Shown here one piece after another: positions 14,206-20,041 of a DNA stretch of 25,744 nucleotides (positions are counted from its first letter, which is position 1; each line of letters begins with the position of its first letter). Under the pieces are notes generated by a model. That model had not been told where the DNA came from and ran no database searches. It saw only the letters and a list, made by a program, of their open reading frames with translations. This stretch comes from a virus. The stretch spans positions 1 to 25,744 of IMG/VR virus record IMGVR_UViG_3300020428_000072; one strand, given 5' to 3'. A program made the position numbers and the translations under genes.

Positions 14206-14439
14206 ATGGCACTTTCTGAACAGGTAACAGACTCTCTTGACGATGCTGAAGCGAGTCTTCGTAATGCTCTTGCCTTTGCTGCTCGTAATGAGCGACCAAT
14301 GATTTGTAGAGAGATAGCTAAGATGATCTCTCAGATTGAAACGATACAACATGCTGATGGTATACTTGACACATTAGAGGATCGTGAACACGGATCAAGT
14401 GGTTCATTCGGTTCTCACTTCAACCCAACCGACGACTAG
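14206..14439 (+). CDS. Conserved cyanophage hypothetical protein, 77 aa
   Basis: The ATG at 14206 is preferred over a TTG at 14197; the N-terminus MALSEQVTDSLDDAEASLRN matches what I recall of a small conserved T4-like cyanophage protein. It is helical throughout (LAFAARNERPMICREIAKMI) with a polar tail (HGSSGSFGSHFN). A strong host-type promoter lies directly upstream, so it is probably an early gene. Function not known. Confidence 0.75.
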   Translation: MALSEQVTDSLDDAEASLRNALAFAARNERPMICREIAKMISQIETIQHADGILDTLEDREHGSSGSFGSHFNPTDD

Positions 14440-14449
14440 GAGTAAACTA

Positions 14450-14665
14450 ATGATCCCATTAGACCAGACATACGAATCTTATCTTAAAGGAGATAAGAAG
14501 TTCCGCATTGACGGAATAGAAGAACGAGTAAGAGGATACGGATGGCACTGTGATGGTAATGAACTTAAAGGTCATTATGTTACCACAGATAATTACAAAC
14601 TCTTTTATGATATGCAAGGTGGATTTGTAAGGAAGGAAGAGATCAGTCACTTAGTAACTATATAA
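14450..14665 (+). CDS. Hypothetical protein, 71 aa
   Basis: The ATG at 14450 has an AGGAG ribosome site eight bases upstream. The longer GTG frame from 14384 runs through the preceding gene and is rejected. The product is beta-rich with many Gly and aromatic residues (GYGWHCDGNELKGHYVTTDN, YKLFYDMQGGFV). No catalytic motif; function unknown. Confidence 0.7.
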   Translation: MIPLDQTYESYLKGDKKFRIDGIEERVRGYGWHCDGNELKGHYVTTDNYKLFYDMQGGFVRKEEISHLVTI

Positions 14666-14685
14666 TATAGCATTTGGTAACGTGA

Positions 14686-15168
14686 ATGGACGATGATCTA
14701 CTTCGGTTGTATGAAGATGGGATTAAGACGTTAGGAAATATTAAAGAGGATTATGCTGCTCGGTTGGCGGCAAGGAAGTATCAACCAGAGGAGGTTCTAT
14801 TAAAGACAGGACTCCTCTGTATTAAATTAACAGAACAGTATTTTGGAGAGCAAAAGTATATTGCTGACAAAGAGGTTGATGAGAAGAAGAAGAAGTTTAA
14901 GAAGAGAGAGTTAGAGAACAACTATAACATAGGATCATTCATTATTGATGATAACAATAGGAAATATTATAGAGTCTTACAGTTGACTGATGATGAAGAT
15001 TGTAAGACTCATTGTTTTATTGGGATGAGTGATGGTGTGGTATATAAACCAAGATCACAGACAGCAGCAAATAGGAAGATAACATGGGATCTTAATCAGT
15101 GTTTGCGAACTGCTGATTGGAGAGGATTCTACCTCAATCCAGATCCAGAAGAGAATATGCCAATATAA
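14686..15168 (+). CDS. YKP-motif protein (copy 1), 160 aa
   Basis: An N-terminal helical half (about 1-80, ending in a Lys-rich stretch) joins a C-terminal beta domain containing KYYRVLQL, HCFIGMSDGVVYKPRSQTAA and ITWDLNQ, then ADWRGFYLN. This C-terminal domain is shared with the protein at 15242-15709 (GEVYKPASWRAPAKHVRYDL, AQWAGGYLY). The VYKP-S...A...I/R-x-DL pattern recurs in small marine-phage hypotheticals I have seen, with no assigned role. Basic residues in the shared loop would fit nucleic-acid binding, which is inference. Confidence 0.75.
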   Translation: MDDDLLRLYEDGIKTLGNIKEDYAARLAARKYQPEEVLLKTGLLCIKLTEQYFGEQKYIADKEVDEKKKKFKKRELENNYNIGSFIIDDNNRKYYRVLQLTDDEDCKTHCFIGMSDGVVYKPRSQTAANRKITWDLNQCLRTADWRGFYLNPDPEENMPI

Positions 15169-15209
15169 CAATCTGCACACTCTGTATGTACTAGGATTGT
15201 ATCTGCGTG

Positions 15210-15215
15210 TATAAT
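15210..15215 (+). promoter_or_regulatory. Candidate -10 box in GTGTATAATA
   Basis: TATAAT at 15210-15215 within GTGTATAATAAG sits in the 73-base gap before the ATG at 15242. The decamer GTGTATAATA recurs at 17323-17332 and 25562-25571, each time in a gap. The expected -35 position reads TGTACT, a poor match. Confidence 0.5.
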
Positions 15216-15241
15216 AAGAAGGTACTCAAGGGAATTACCTA

Positions 15242-15709
15242 ATGACTTTAACACCAGTTAAATTCGATTCTCCATCTTACGATAAGTACGAAGATGTGAA
15301 GAACAAAACTATTCAAGAGAGAGTTCTTGAGTGGACTCAGTTGCTATGTAAAGCACTTGAGGAAGACTACAGAACTTATACTATAAGATCTGCTCAACAG
15401 TTCCCCAGTGAGTATGGCAATGCTAGACTTGAGAGAATCAAGGAAGGCACTGAGAACTTAATGAAGTTCACCTATACTGTTGGTAAGAAGTATATCAAAA
15501 TCGTTCAAGAAGATTGGAACGATAGAGATAACTGTTACGAAGGTGGTGGTGTTCATGCATTTGTTGACAAGAATACTGGTGAAGTTTACAAACCAGCATC
15601 TTGGAGAGCACCTGCAAAGCATGTTAGATATGATTTACGCATCATTCAAGAGCGTGAAGCATGTTATAACAGAGCACAATGGGCAGGTGGTTACCTTTAC
15701 ATGAGATAG
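15242..15709 (+). CDS. YKP-motif protein (copy 2), 155 aa
   Basis: A helical N-terminus (ERVLEWTQLLCKALEEDYRT) is followed by a beta domain with KKYIKIVQEDW, GGGVHAFVDKNTGEVYKPAS, KHVRYDLRI and AQWAGGYLYMR. It is paralogous to the C-terminal domain of the protein at 14686-15168 and closely resembles a widespread small protein of marine phages of several families, function unassigned. A candidate promoter precedes it, suggesting separate or boosted expression. Confidence 0.8.
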   Translation: MTLTPVKFDSPSYDKYEDVKNKTIQERVLEWTQLLCKALEEDYRTYTIRSAQQFPSEYGNARLERIKEGTENLMKFTYTVGKKYIKIVQEDWNDRDNCYEGGGVHAFVDKNTGEVYKPASWRAPAKHVRYDLRIIQEREACYNRAQWAGGYLYMR

Positions 15710-15713
15710 AATT

Positions 15714-15803
15714 ATGCCTTTATTAATCATTTTAATCGGTTCAACATCAATTGGTGTTGCCCTCGCACTTTACATCCTTCGCAAATACGATCCTCATGCC
15801 TAA
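15714..15803 (+). CDS. Membrane microprotein, 29 aa
   Basis: This 29-codon frame fills the gap between two genes and overlaps the next start by 8 bases. The product is one hydrophobic helix (LLIILIGSTSIGVALALYIL) with a short basic and polar end (RKYDPHA). Its size is that of the one-helix subunits of thylakoid complexes, but I cannot match it to any of them. It could equally be a small inner-membrane protein. Confidence 0.6.
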   Translation: MPLLIILIGSTSIGVALALYILRKYDPHA

Positions 15804-16119
15804 GAAACTCTTCAAACCACAAACATTCAACTGTCCTCTCACTGAGGGTCAGATCAGTACTATTCTTTATGTCCTTGAAGGATACAGTCAAGGTAATGAT
15901 GATGAAGAACTTGTTCAAGAAATGGATGAGATCTTTGAAGTACTTGAGAATGTAGTACCTGCAAAGCACTATGACAATCCTGCTGATGAACCAGACTGGA
16001 CTAATAATCTTAGACCACCATTCACAACAGCAGAATACAATAAGATCAAAGAATCTGTTGAACTTGAGAATGTCACAGATGATTGGTATGATGAGGAGGG
16101 TAATCTTAAGCATGACTAA
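15796..16119 (+). CDS. Acidic hypothetical protein, 107 aa
   Basis: The ATG at 15796 overlaps the microprotein stop; the longer TTG frame from 15751 would lie inside that microprotein. The product starts with a basic segment (MPKKLFKPQTFNCPLTEGQ), continues as an acidic helical region (DDEELVQEMDEIFEVLEN) and ends acidic (DDWYDEEGNLKHD). No known motif; function unknown. Confidence 0.72.
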   Translation: MPKKLFKPQTFNCPLTEGQISTILYVLEGYSQGNDDEELVQEMDEIFEVLENVVPAKHYDNPADEPDWTNNLRPPFTTAEYNKIKESVELENVTDDWYDEEGNLKHD

Positions 16120-16279
16120 AGTCAATCGTTACACAAGAGCAGGACATGAGGGTAAGGAGATTACTTGCCCAAAATGCTCACAAAATGCTAAAGTATATCA
16201 CTTTAGTTGGTCTGCAATCACATGTTTACATTGCAGAGAATCAGTAAACAAAACAGATTGGGAGGTTTACAGAGTTTAA
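16112..16279 (+). CDS. Zinc-ribbon protein, 55 aa
   Basis: The ATG at 16112 gives MTKVNRYTRAGHEGKEITCP and overlaps the upstream stop by 8 bases; upstream sequence in this frame is a shadow of the previous gene. Two Cys pairs, CPKC and CLHC, 17 residues apart form a typical treble-clef or zinc-ribbon knuckle arrangement. Such mini-ribbons bind zinc and often mediate nucleic-acid or protein contacts. Three bases separate it from the next gene. Confidence 0.75.
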   Translation: MTKVNRYTRAGHEGKEITCPKCSQNAKVYHFSWSAITCLHCRESVNKTDWEVYRV

Positions 16280-16281
16280 TC

Positions 16282-16608
16282 ATGGCACAGTGGACAGCAA
16301 GATGTTATTTGGGAACTAAAGAAGGTTACCAGAATTTGACTGCTAATGCAGCAACAATTCAAGGTGCTAAAGACCAATTCGAGCGAGTCTACGGTTCCCA
16401 ACAAACCATTAACATTCGTCGTAGTGACGACAATTTTTATTCAGGAGGTAGTAGTATGGGTGCAATAGAAGGCATCAGTGCATTATTATTCTGGGTTGGT
16501 GCGTTTTTATTATTCATGTATTGGAAGTACATTGTTGGAATAGCATTGGTCTTCGGAATACTATGGTTAATCATGTGGTTTTTTGAACAAAAGGAGGTTA
16601 AAAAGTGA
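16282..16608 (+). CDS. Two-helix membrane protein, 108 aa
   Basis: The ATG at 16282 follows the upstream stop by two bases; the longer frame from 16207 is a shadow. Residues 1-62 form a soluble, polar domain (TIQGAKDQFERVYGSQQT). Two adjacent transmembrane helices follow (ISALLFWVGAFLLFMYW and YIVGIALVFGILWLIMWFF), with a short Lys-rich tail. The soluble part resembles a small cytoplasmic domain on a membrane hairpin. No enzymatic motif. Confidence 0.75.
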   Translation: MAQWTARCYLGTKEGYQNLTANAATIQGAKDQFERVYGSQQTINIRRSDDNFYSGGSSMGAIEGISALLFWVGAFLLFMYWKYIVGIALVFGILWLIMWFFEQKEVKK

Positions 16609-16733
16609 GCACACTACATCATGAAGAGATTCTCTTAAACCTATTTGATGAGGTAACAGAGGAGTTCCCATATTTGGATGAAGATGATAGAATAAACATT
16701 ACAAACCAAAGATTTGAGGAGTTGTGCCAATGA
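16605..16733 (+). CDS. Small acidic protein, 42 aa, GTG start
   Basis: A GTG at 16605 overlaps the upstream TGA (GTGA) and is preceded by a near-perfect AAGGAGG at 16591-16597, spaced seven bases. The product is acidic and helical (MSTLHHEEILLNLFDEVTEE, then FPYLDEDDR), of a kind I recall as recurring in T4-like cyanophages. Its TGA overlaps the next ATG. The start codon choice rests on the strong ribosome site and exact overlap. Confidence 0.72.
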   Translation: MSTLHHEEILLNLFDEVTEEFPYLDEDDRINITNQRFEELCQ

Positions 16734-16852
16734 GCAAAGACATGACTGCTAAGGAGAAGTTAATCTTCATTGTCTCATTCATATGGATGATGCACTGGGG
16801 TGTACGTGTTGCATTTGCATCTATCAGTACACTTGAGATGAGGTTCTTCTAA
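16730..16852 (+). CDS. Membrane microprotein, 40 aa
   Basis: It starts in the ATGA at 16730 and ends in TAATG shared with the metallopeptidase gene. A single hydrophobic helix (LIFIVSFIWMMHWGVRVAFA) spans residues 11-30, with a charged N-terminal end (MSKDMTAKEK). Function unknown; membrane topology suggests a cytoplasmic N-terminus. Confidence 0.65.
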   Translation: MSKDMTAKEKLIFIVSFIWMMHWGVRVAFASISTLEMRFF

Positions 16853-17319
16853 TGCTCCTTTACAGCACATCAGGTTATGGATACTCTAAACGTCTTTGTA
16901 CTGATATCCTTCAATGGTTTTGTGCTGAGTATATGCCAAGGCACAAGATAGAGATTGATGTTCATCATTGTGGATTGGTGTATGATGATTCTTTTGGATT
17001 CTGTGATGTTATAGATGGATTCAGAAGACCTAGAGAATTTAAGATCACCTTGCAAGCAAGGATGAATAATCATAACTACATTACAACAATGATGCATGAG
17101 TTGACTCATGTGCATCAATGGGTTAGTGGTAGTCTTACCAGTGTAGATCGTAAGATGAGATATAAAGGTGAGGTAATAAACAGAGATGATTATGAGAACC
17201 AACCACATGAGATAGATGCTAGGAAGCGTGAACTTGAATTATATTCACACTTCACAGGTAATCCCAAATATTACAGACACATTAAGAAGTGTCCCAATAT
17301 GGTAGTGCATGTCGGTTAG
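16852..17319 (+). CDS. HExxH zinc metallopeptidase-like protein, 155 aa
   Basis: H82-E83-L-T-H86 in TTMMHELTHVHQW is the zinc-binding helix. Glu120 in NQPHEIDARKRE fits the third ligand of gluzincin-type peptidases, about 34 residues after the second His. The N-terminal part is a small alpha/beta domain. There is no signal peptide or membrane helix, so it acts in the cytoplasm. Its size and context resemble SprT/M48-like minimal domains, though a specific family cannot be fixed. It could process a phage structural precursor or a host protein. It follows the 40-aa membrane protein with overlapping codons. Confidence 0.75.
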   Translation: MLLYSTSGYGYSKRLCTDILQWFCAEYMPRHKIEIDVHHCGLVYDDSFGFCDVIDGFRRPREFKITLQARMNNHNYITTMMHELTHVHQWVSGSLTSVDRKMRYKGEVINRDDYENQPHEIDARKRELELYSHFTGNPKYYRHIKKCPNMVVHVG

Positions 17320-17325
17320 TGTGTG

Positions 17326-17331
17326 TATAAT
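17326..17331 (+). promoter_or_regulatory. Candidate -10 box in GTGTATAATA
   Basis: TATAAT at 17326-17331 follows the metallopeptidase stop by six bases and lies 23 bases before the ATG at 17355. It shares GTGTATAATA with 15207-15216 and 25562-25571. The expected -35 position reads TAGTGC, a weak match. Confidence 0.55.
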
Positions 17332-17354
17332 AGGTATATACCAAAAGGATTCAC

Positions 17355-17465
17355 ATGAACGACGATCTCCTTCTCATCCAAGACCAAGAAGATGATCTTA
17401 ACGAGGATGTATTTGAATCATTCAACGAAGATCAACTTGATGACCACGACACCTTCTCCGCTTGA
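17355..17465 (+). CDS. Acidic microprotein, 36 aa, in its own transcription unit
   Basis: The product is extremely acidic (14 Asp/Glu; MNDDLLLIQDQEDDLNED and NEDQLDDHD) and lacks Lys and Arg, like nucleic-acid mimics or small polymerase-binding phage proteins. Codons are more C-rich (CTC, ATC, ACC, TTC) than in neighbours, a sign of high expression or separate origin. An AAAGGA site lies upstream. A promoter-like box precedes it and a strong terminator overlaps its last codons, so it is probably transcribed alone. Function unknown. Confidence 0.65.
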   Translation: MNDDLLLIQDQEDDLNEDVFESFNEDQLDDHDTFSA

Positions 17466-17480
17466 CGGAGAGGGTGTTTT
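17449..17480 (+). terminator. Rho-independent terminator overlapping a stop codon
   Basis: ACACC-T-TCTCCG (17449-17460) pairs with CGGAGA-G-GGTGT (17466-17477) as a 12-bp stem with one T-G wobble and loop CTTGA, followed by TTT and an A. The stop codon of the 36-aa gene (TGA 17463-17465) lies in the loop. Confidence 0.8.
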
Positions 17481-17490
17481 ACTTTAGAAT
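17462..17490 (+). promoter_or_regulatory. Sigma70-type promoter TTGACG-17-TAGAAT inside the terminator
   Basis: TTGACG (17462-17467) and TAGAAT (17485-17490) are 17 bases apart, one mismatch each from consensus. The -35 box is the same hexamer as at 14148 and lies in the loop and 3' stem of the terminator. It would drive the genes from 17511 on, including ho1. Confidence 0.65.
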
Positions 17491-17510
17491 ACACCTGTTC
17501 TTTTACTCCA

Positions 17511-17750
17511 ATGATGGACAAGTATCTTTACATCGTTGACTATTGGGTTCCATTCCCACAGTCAGAGTACGGTGGTGTAATTAATGTAGTTGCAAAAGAT
17601 GATCAAGAATGTTTTGATCTGTGTAGAGAGTTAAATGATGGTTATCAAGATGACCATGTAGGTCATATATTACCAAAGGTTAAAAATGCAGTACGTCTCA
17701 AAGTAGATGAGACAGAAGAGGTTGGTATCGTGTCATCATTCACGACATAG
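17511..17750 (+). CDS. Hypothetical protein, 79 aa
   Basis: A soluble protein with a beta/alpha layout: YLYIVDYWVPFPQSEYGG, then VINVVAKDDQECFDLCREL and an acidic end with VKNAVRLKVDETEEV. It resembles small phage proteins with a single alpha/beta sandwich; no family recognised. Starts at 17511 or 17514 (ATGATG). It has no clear ribosome site but follows the promoter at 17462-17490 by about 20 bases. Confidence 0.7.
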   Translation: MMDKYLYIVDYWVPFPQSEYGGVINVVAKDDQECFDLCRELNDGYQDDHVGHILPKVKNAVRLKVDETEEVGIVSSFTT

Positions 17751-17783
17751 ATACTATGATCAACAATATCTTTGGGGGATGGT

Positions 17784-17978
17784 ATGAAGAAGATTGACAT
17801 AGTACATGAGCAGTGTATAGAGAATGTGGAGCAACACTTCATGTCTTGTATAACTGTTGCAGTGTTAGAAGATCGTATTGATGATTCTACTGCAATTCAT
17901 GAAGAGTTTGTTGTTGATGGTGAAGATTCACCAGAGGATTGGTTATTCATTAATGACTTAACTCTTGAGGATCTATGA
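17784..17978 (+). CDS. Acidic hypothetical protein, 64 aa
   Basis: The ATG at 17784 (MKKIDIVHEQ) has a purine-rich GGGGGAUGG stretch upstream and is preferred over the TTG at 17772. The product is acidic and mixed alpha/beta (FMSCITVAVLEDRIDD, EEFVVDGEDSPEDWLFINDL). The stop overlaps the next gene as ATGA. Function unknown. Confidence 0.68.
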   Translation: MKKIDIVHEQCIENVEQHFMSCITVAVLEDRIDDSTAIHEEFVVDGEDSPEDWLFINDLTLEDL

Positions 17979-18277
17979 GTGAATCCTATGTACCTAAAGT
18001 CGATGACTATGTTATTTGGGAGAGACACGGACAGTTAGATGAGGGTTGGGTATATTTTGTCGGTGATCCACCAATTAAGAAGAGAGGATTCCCTACATGT
18101 CCCCAGTACATTACAATAGAGACTAATGTTAAACCTAAACCTGATTGTCAATATGCTAAAAATGACAATCATCGCATGATACATACATTACTATTATGCT
18201 ATCAACAAGACTGGAAGGATTTAAAATACGTTAAGACACGTATTAGACAAGACATACAATTAGAGTTAGATCTATGA
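17975..18277 (+). CDS. Conserved cyanophage hypothetical protein, 100 aa
   Basis: The N-terminal half looks like a small SH3-like barrel (YVPKVDDYVIWERHGQLDEG, WVYFVGDPP) with PTCPQYITIET strands. The C-terminal half is helical and basic (LCYQQDWKDLKYVKTRIRQD). I recall close relatives in T4-like cyanophages, unassigned. ATGA overlaps connect it upstream and to ho1 downstream. Confidence 0.75.
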   Translation: MSESYVPKVDDYVIWERHGQLDEGWVYFVGDPPIKKRGFPTCPQYITIETNVKPKPDCQYAKNDNHRMIHTLLLCYQQDWKDLKYVKTRIRQDIQLELDL

Positions 18278-18945
18278 CACTATCAAAAGAACTAAAGACA
18301 GGAACTAAGAAGTCACACTCCGCAGCAGAGAATACCAAATTTGTTGCATCATTCCTTAGAGGTGTACTTGATCCTGAAGAGTATCGTAAACTCATAGCAA
18401 ACTTCTACTTTGTTTATAGAGCAATGGAGGAGGAGATCAGCAAACATCATGATGATGTTGCGGTAGCAGTGATTGATGATCCTGTATTATACAGAACACA
18501 ATCACTTGAGAGAGATCTCAGGTATTATTATGGTCCAAATTGGAGAGCAATCATAACACCAACTGACGCATGTCAGCAGTATGTTAATCGAATACGTGAG
18601 GTGGATAAGATGTTGTTGATTGGTCATCATTATACCAGATACATTGGTGATCTATCAGGAGGACAAATACTCAAAGGTATAGCAGAGAAGGCATTAACAT
18701 TACCAGAAGGTGAAGGGTTACACTTCTATGATTTTGATAAGATAGAAGATGCTAAAGAGTATAAGAATGAGTATCGTGCATCATTAGATGCGTTAGAACT
18801 TGATCAATCACAGATAGATGCTATAATATCTGAAGCAAACTATGCGTTCAAACTTAATATGAATATGTTTGATGAGATTGAGGGCAGTGCTCGTAAATCT
18901 CTTTGGGTAATGTTCACTAAATGGATTGGAGGTATCTTTAAATGA
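18274..18945 (+). CDS. ho1: Heme oxygenase (biliverdin-producing)
   Basis: The 223-residue protein matches cyanobacterial/cyanophage HO1 in length and motifs. Proximal His15 lies in KKSHSAAEN, FYFVYRAMEEE is conserved, and the distal helix GDLSGGQILKG (125-135) has its flexible glycines. It opens heme to biliverdin IX-alpha with ferredoxin electrons, releasing iron and CO. In cyanophages ho1 supports synthesis of phycobilins and is a standard auxiliary gene; no pcyA or pebS is visible in this window. It overlaps both neighbours by four bases (ATGA), inside the unit driven from about 17490. Confidence 0.96.
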   Translation: MTLSKELKTGTKKSHSAAENTKFVASFLRGVLDPEEYRKLIANFYFVYRAMEEEISKHHDDVAVAVIDDPVLYRTQSLERDLRYYYGPNWRAIITPTDACQQYVNRIREVDKMLLIGHHYTRYIGDLSGGQILKGIAEKALTLPEGEGLHFYDFDKIEDAKEYKNEYRASLDALELDQSQIDAIISEANYAFKLNMNMFDEIEGSARKSLWVMFTKWIGGIFK

Positions 18946-19088
18946 ATGACTCTCAATACAAACACCTATGGGATCAGGTAGCAGATATGCTAACCAAACT
19001 AGGTAAAGAGGATGAGGTGGTTTATCGTGTTAAAGCAACACCTGAATCTGTTGACGCAAAATTATGTAAAATTGGAGAATTTAGATGA
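18942..19088 (+). CDS. Hypothetical protein, 48 aa
   Basis: This frame fits exactly between ho1 and the next gene with ATGA overlaps at both ends. The product has an N-terminal helix (YKHLWDQVADMLTKLGKEDE) and a short strand (VVYRVKATPES). It lies directly downstream of ho1. Nothing links it to bilin synthesis beyond position. Confidence 0.65.
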   Translation: MNDSQYKHLWDQVADMLTKLGKEDEVVYRVKATPESVDAKLCKIGEFR

Positions 19089-19288
19089 TTAATCTATTAG
19101 CAGCAGCATCGCTGGATTTGAATGAAGCATGGAACCTGTCATGGGGTGAAGGTATTCAATTCATTCTTGTTCTTGCATTTGTGTACTGGTTAAAAGTACA
19201 GATAGACACAAGAGCAGGACTTGGGAAGAAGAAGTCAAATCAACTTAAAAGAATTATAGTTGAAGCATTGAAGGAAGCAAACTCATGA
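19085..19288 (+). CDS. Single-pass membrane protein, 67 aa
   Basis: Residues 24-38 form a transmembrane helix (IQFILVLAFVYWLKVQ) followed by a basic cytoplasmic tail (GLGKKKSNQLKRIIVEALKE). An N-terminal small hydrophobic stretch precedes an acidic amphipathic segment. The tail could contact DNA or acidic lipid. ATGA overlaps on both sides. Confidence 0.7.
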   Translation: MINLLAAASLDLNEAWNLSWGEGIQFILVLAFVYWLKVQIDTRAGLGKKKSNQLKRIIVEALKEANS

Positions 19289-19698
19289 CTGATCCTAACG
19301 CTAAACCAAAGTATGCTATCTATGATGAAGCAGTTGGTGCATTGACATTCCTTGAAGCAAGTGGTGGTGTATCATTTAGTGGAAGACTAAAGAATAATAC
19401 TACTATTGATCTACCTGATGATTGGTTAGGTAACAAACCACCTGAAGCAGTGAGAACCATTGATCCTGCAACTATTAATGTACAGTTGACACCTATTGGA
19501 GTACACCAAGATCTATTTGTTAAGGCAGTAGAGTGGGGTAAGAAGATAGTTGTTCAGTCTGGTAGTGGTGGTGCAATTGATTGTTATTATACTGTGACTG
19601 CACAGTTAGCAGTAAATGCAGAACCAAAGCATGTCAGTCGTAAAGTAAAAGTAATGGAAGAAAATGGTAACGATTCCCATTGGGAAGAGGTTGCATGA
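19285..19698 (+). CDS. Stand-alone fibre-type structural module, 137 aa
   Basis: The sequence AIYDEAVGALTFLEASGGVS, then FSGRLKNNTTIDLPDDWL, INVQLTPIGVHQDLFV and VEWGKKIVVQSG, then IDCYYTVTAQ, closely resembles a module I recall at the C-terminal end of large tail-fibre and structural proteins of marine phages, probably as an intramolecular chaperone or fibre tip. Here it stands alone at 137 residues. It could be a detached fibre domain, a chaperone acting in trans, or a small virion protein. ATGA overlaps flank it. Confidence 0.7.
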   Translation: MTDPNAKPKYAIYDEAVGALTFLEASGGVSFSGRLKNNTTIDLPDDWLGNKPPEAVRTIDPATINVQLTPIGVHQDLFVKAVEWGKKIVVQSGSGGAIDCYYTVTAQLAVNAEPKHVSRKVKVMEENGNDSHWEEVA

Positions 19699-19967
19699 GT
19701 GATGAGTTCCATTTAGATATTGATAAAGCATTAGAAAATGCTAAAACAACTGACTTGAATGGATTTACTAAGGATGTAAAACCTGATGCATTAGAGACAG
19801 TTCGCAAGTCACTTCAGAATTGTGAGCAGTTATGTGGATTAGATAGGAAGACAGTAGCACTGTTATTACAGGGTGAGTTCAACCAGTATGAGACATTAAA
19901 TTCAGTCGGTAGATCATCTAAGAAGATTGTCATTGAGTATGATATTAAAGTAAAGGAGGATGAATGA
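19695..19967 (+). CDS. Hypothetical protein, 90 aa
   Basis: The ATG at 19695 overlaps the upstream stop as ATGA, so the TTG start at 19680 is rejected. The product is helical in the middle (LETVRKSLQNCEQLCGLDRK), continues GEFNQYETLNSVG and ends with a short strand (KKIVIEYDIKVKEDE). No recognised family. The stop overlaps the ATG of a membrane microprotein and is preceded by AAGGAGG. Confidence 0.7.
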   Translation: MSDEFHLDIDKALENAKTTDLNGFTKDVKPDALETVRKSLQNCEQLCGLDRKTVALLLQGEFNQYETLNSVGRSSKKIVIEYDIKVKEDE

Positions 19968-20041
19968 TGTGGTATGTAATAGGTTGGACAATAGTTACAA
20001 TGTGGTTACTATCTAAGTTTGGTGTCTTTAAAAAGAAATGA
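19964..20041 (+). CDS. Membrane microprotein, 25 aa
   Basis: A 25-codon frame with ATGA overlaps at both ends and an AAGGAGG ribosome site upstream. It is a single hydrophobic helix (MMWYVIGWTIVTMWLLSKFG) with a Lys-rich end (VFKKK). The strong ribosome site argues that it is translated. Start at 19964 or 19967. Confidence 0.62.
   Translation: MMWYVIGWTIVTMWLLSKFGVFKKK

Noticed and set aside
15714-15803. 29-aa helix as a photosystem or cytochrome b6f small subunit
   Set aside because: Length is right but the sequence does not match any small subunit I can recall, so it is left as an unassigned membrane microprotein.
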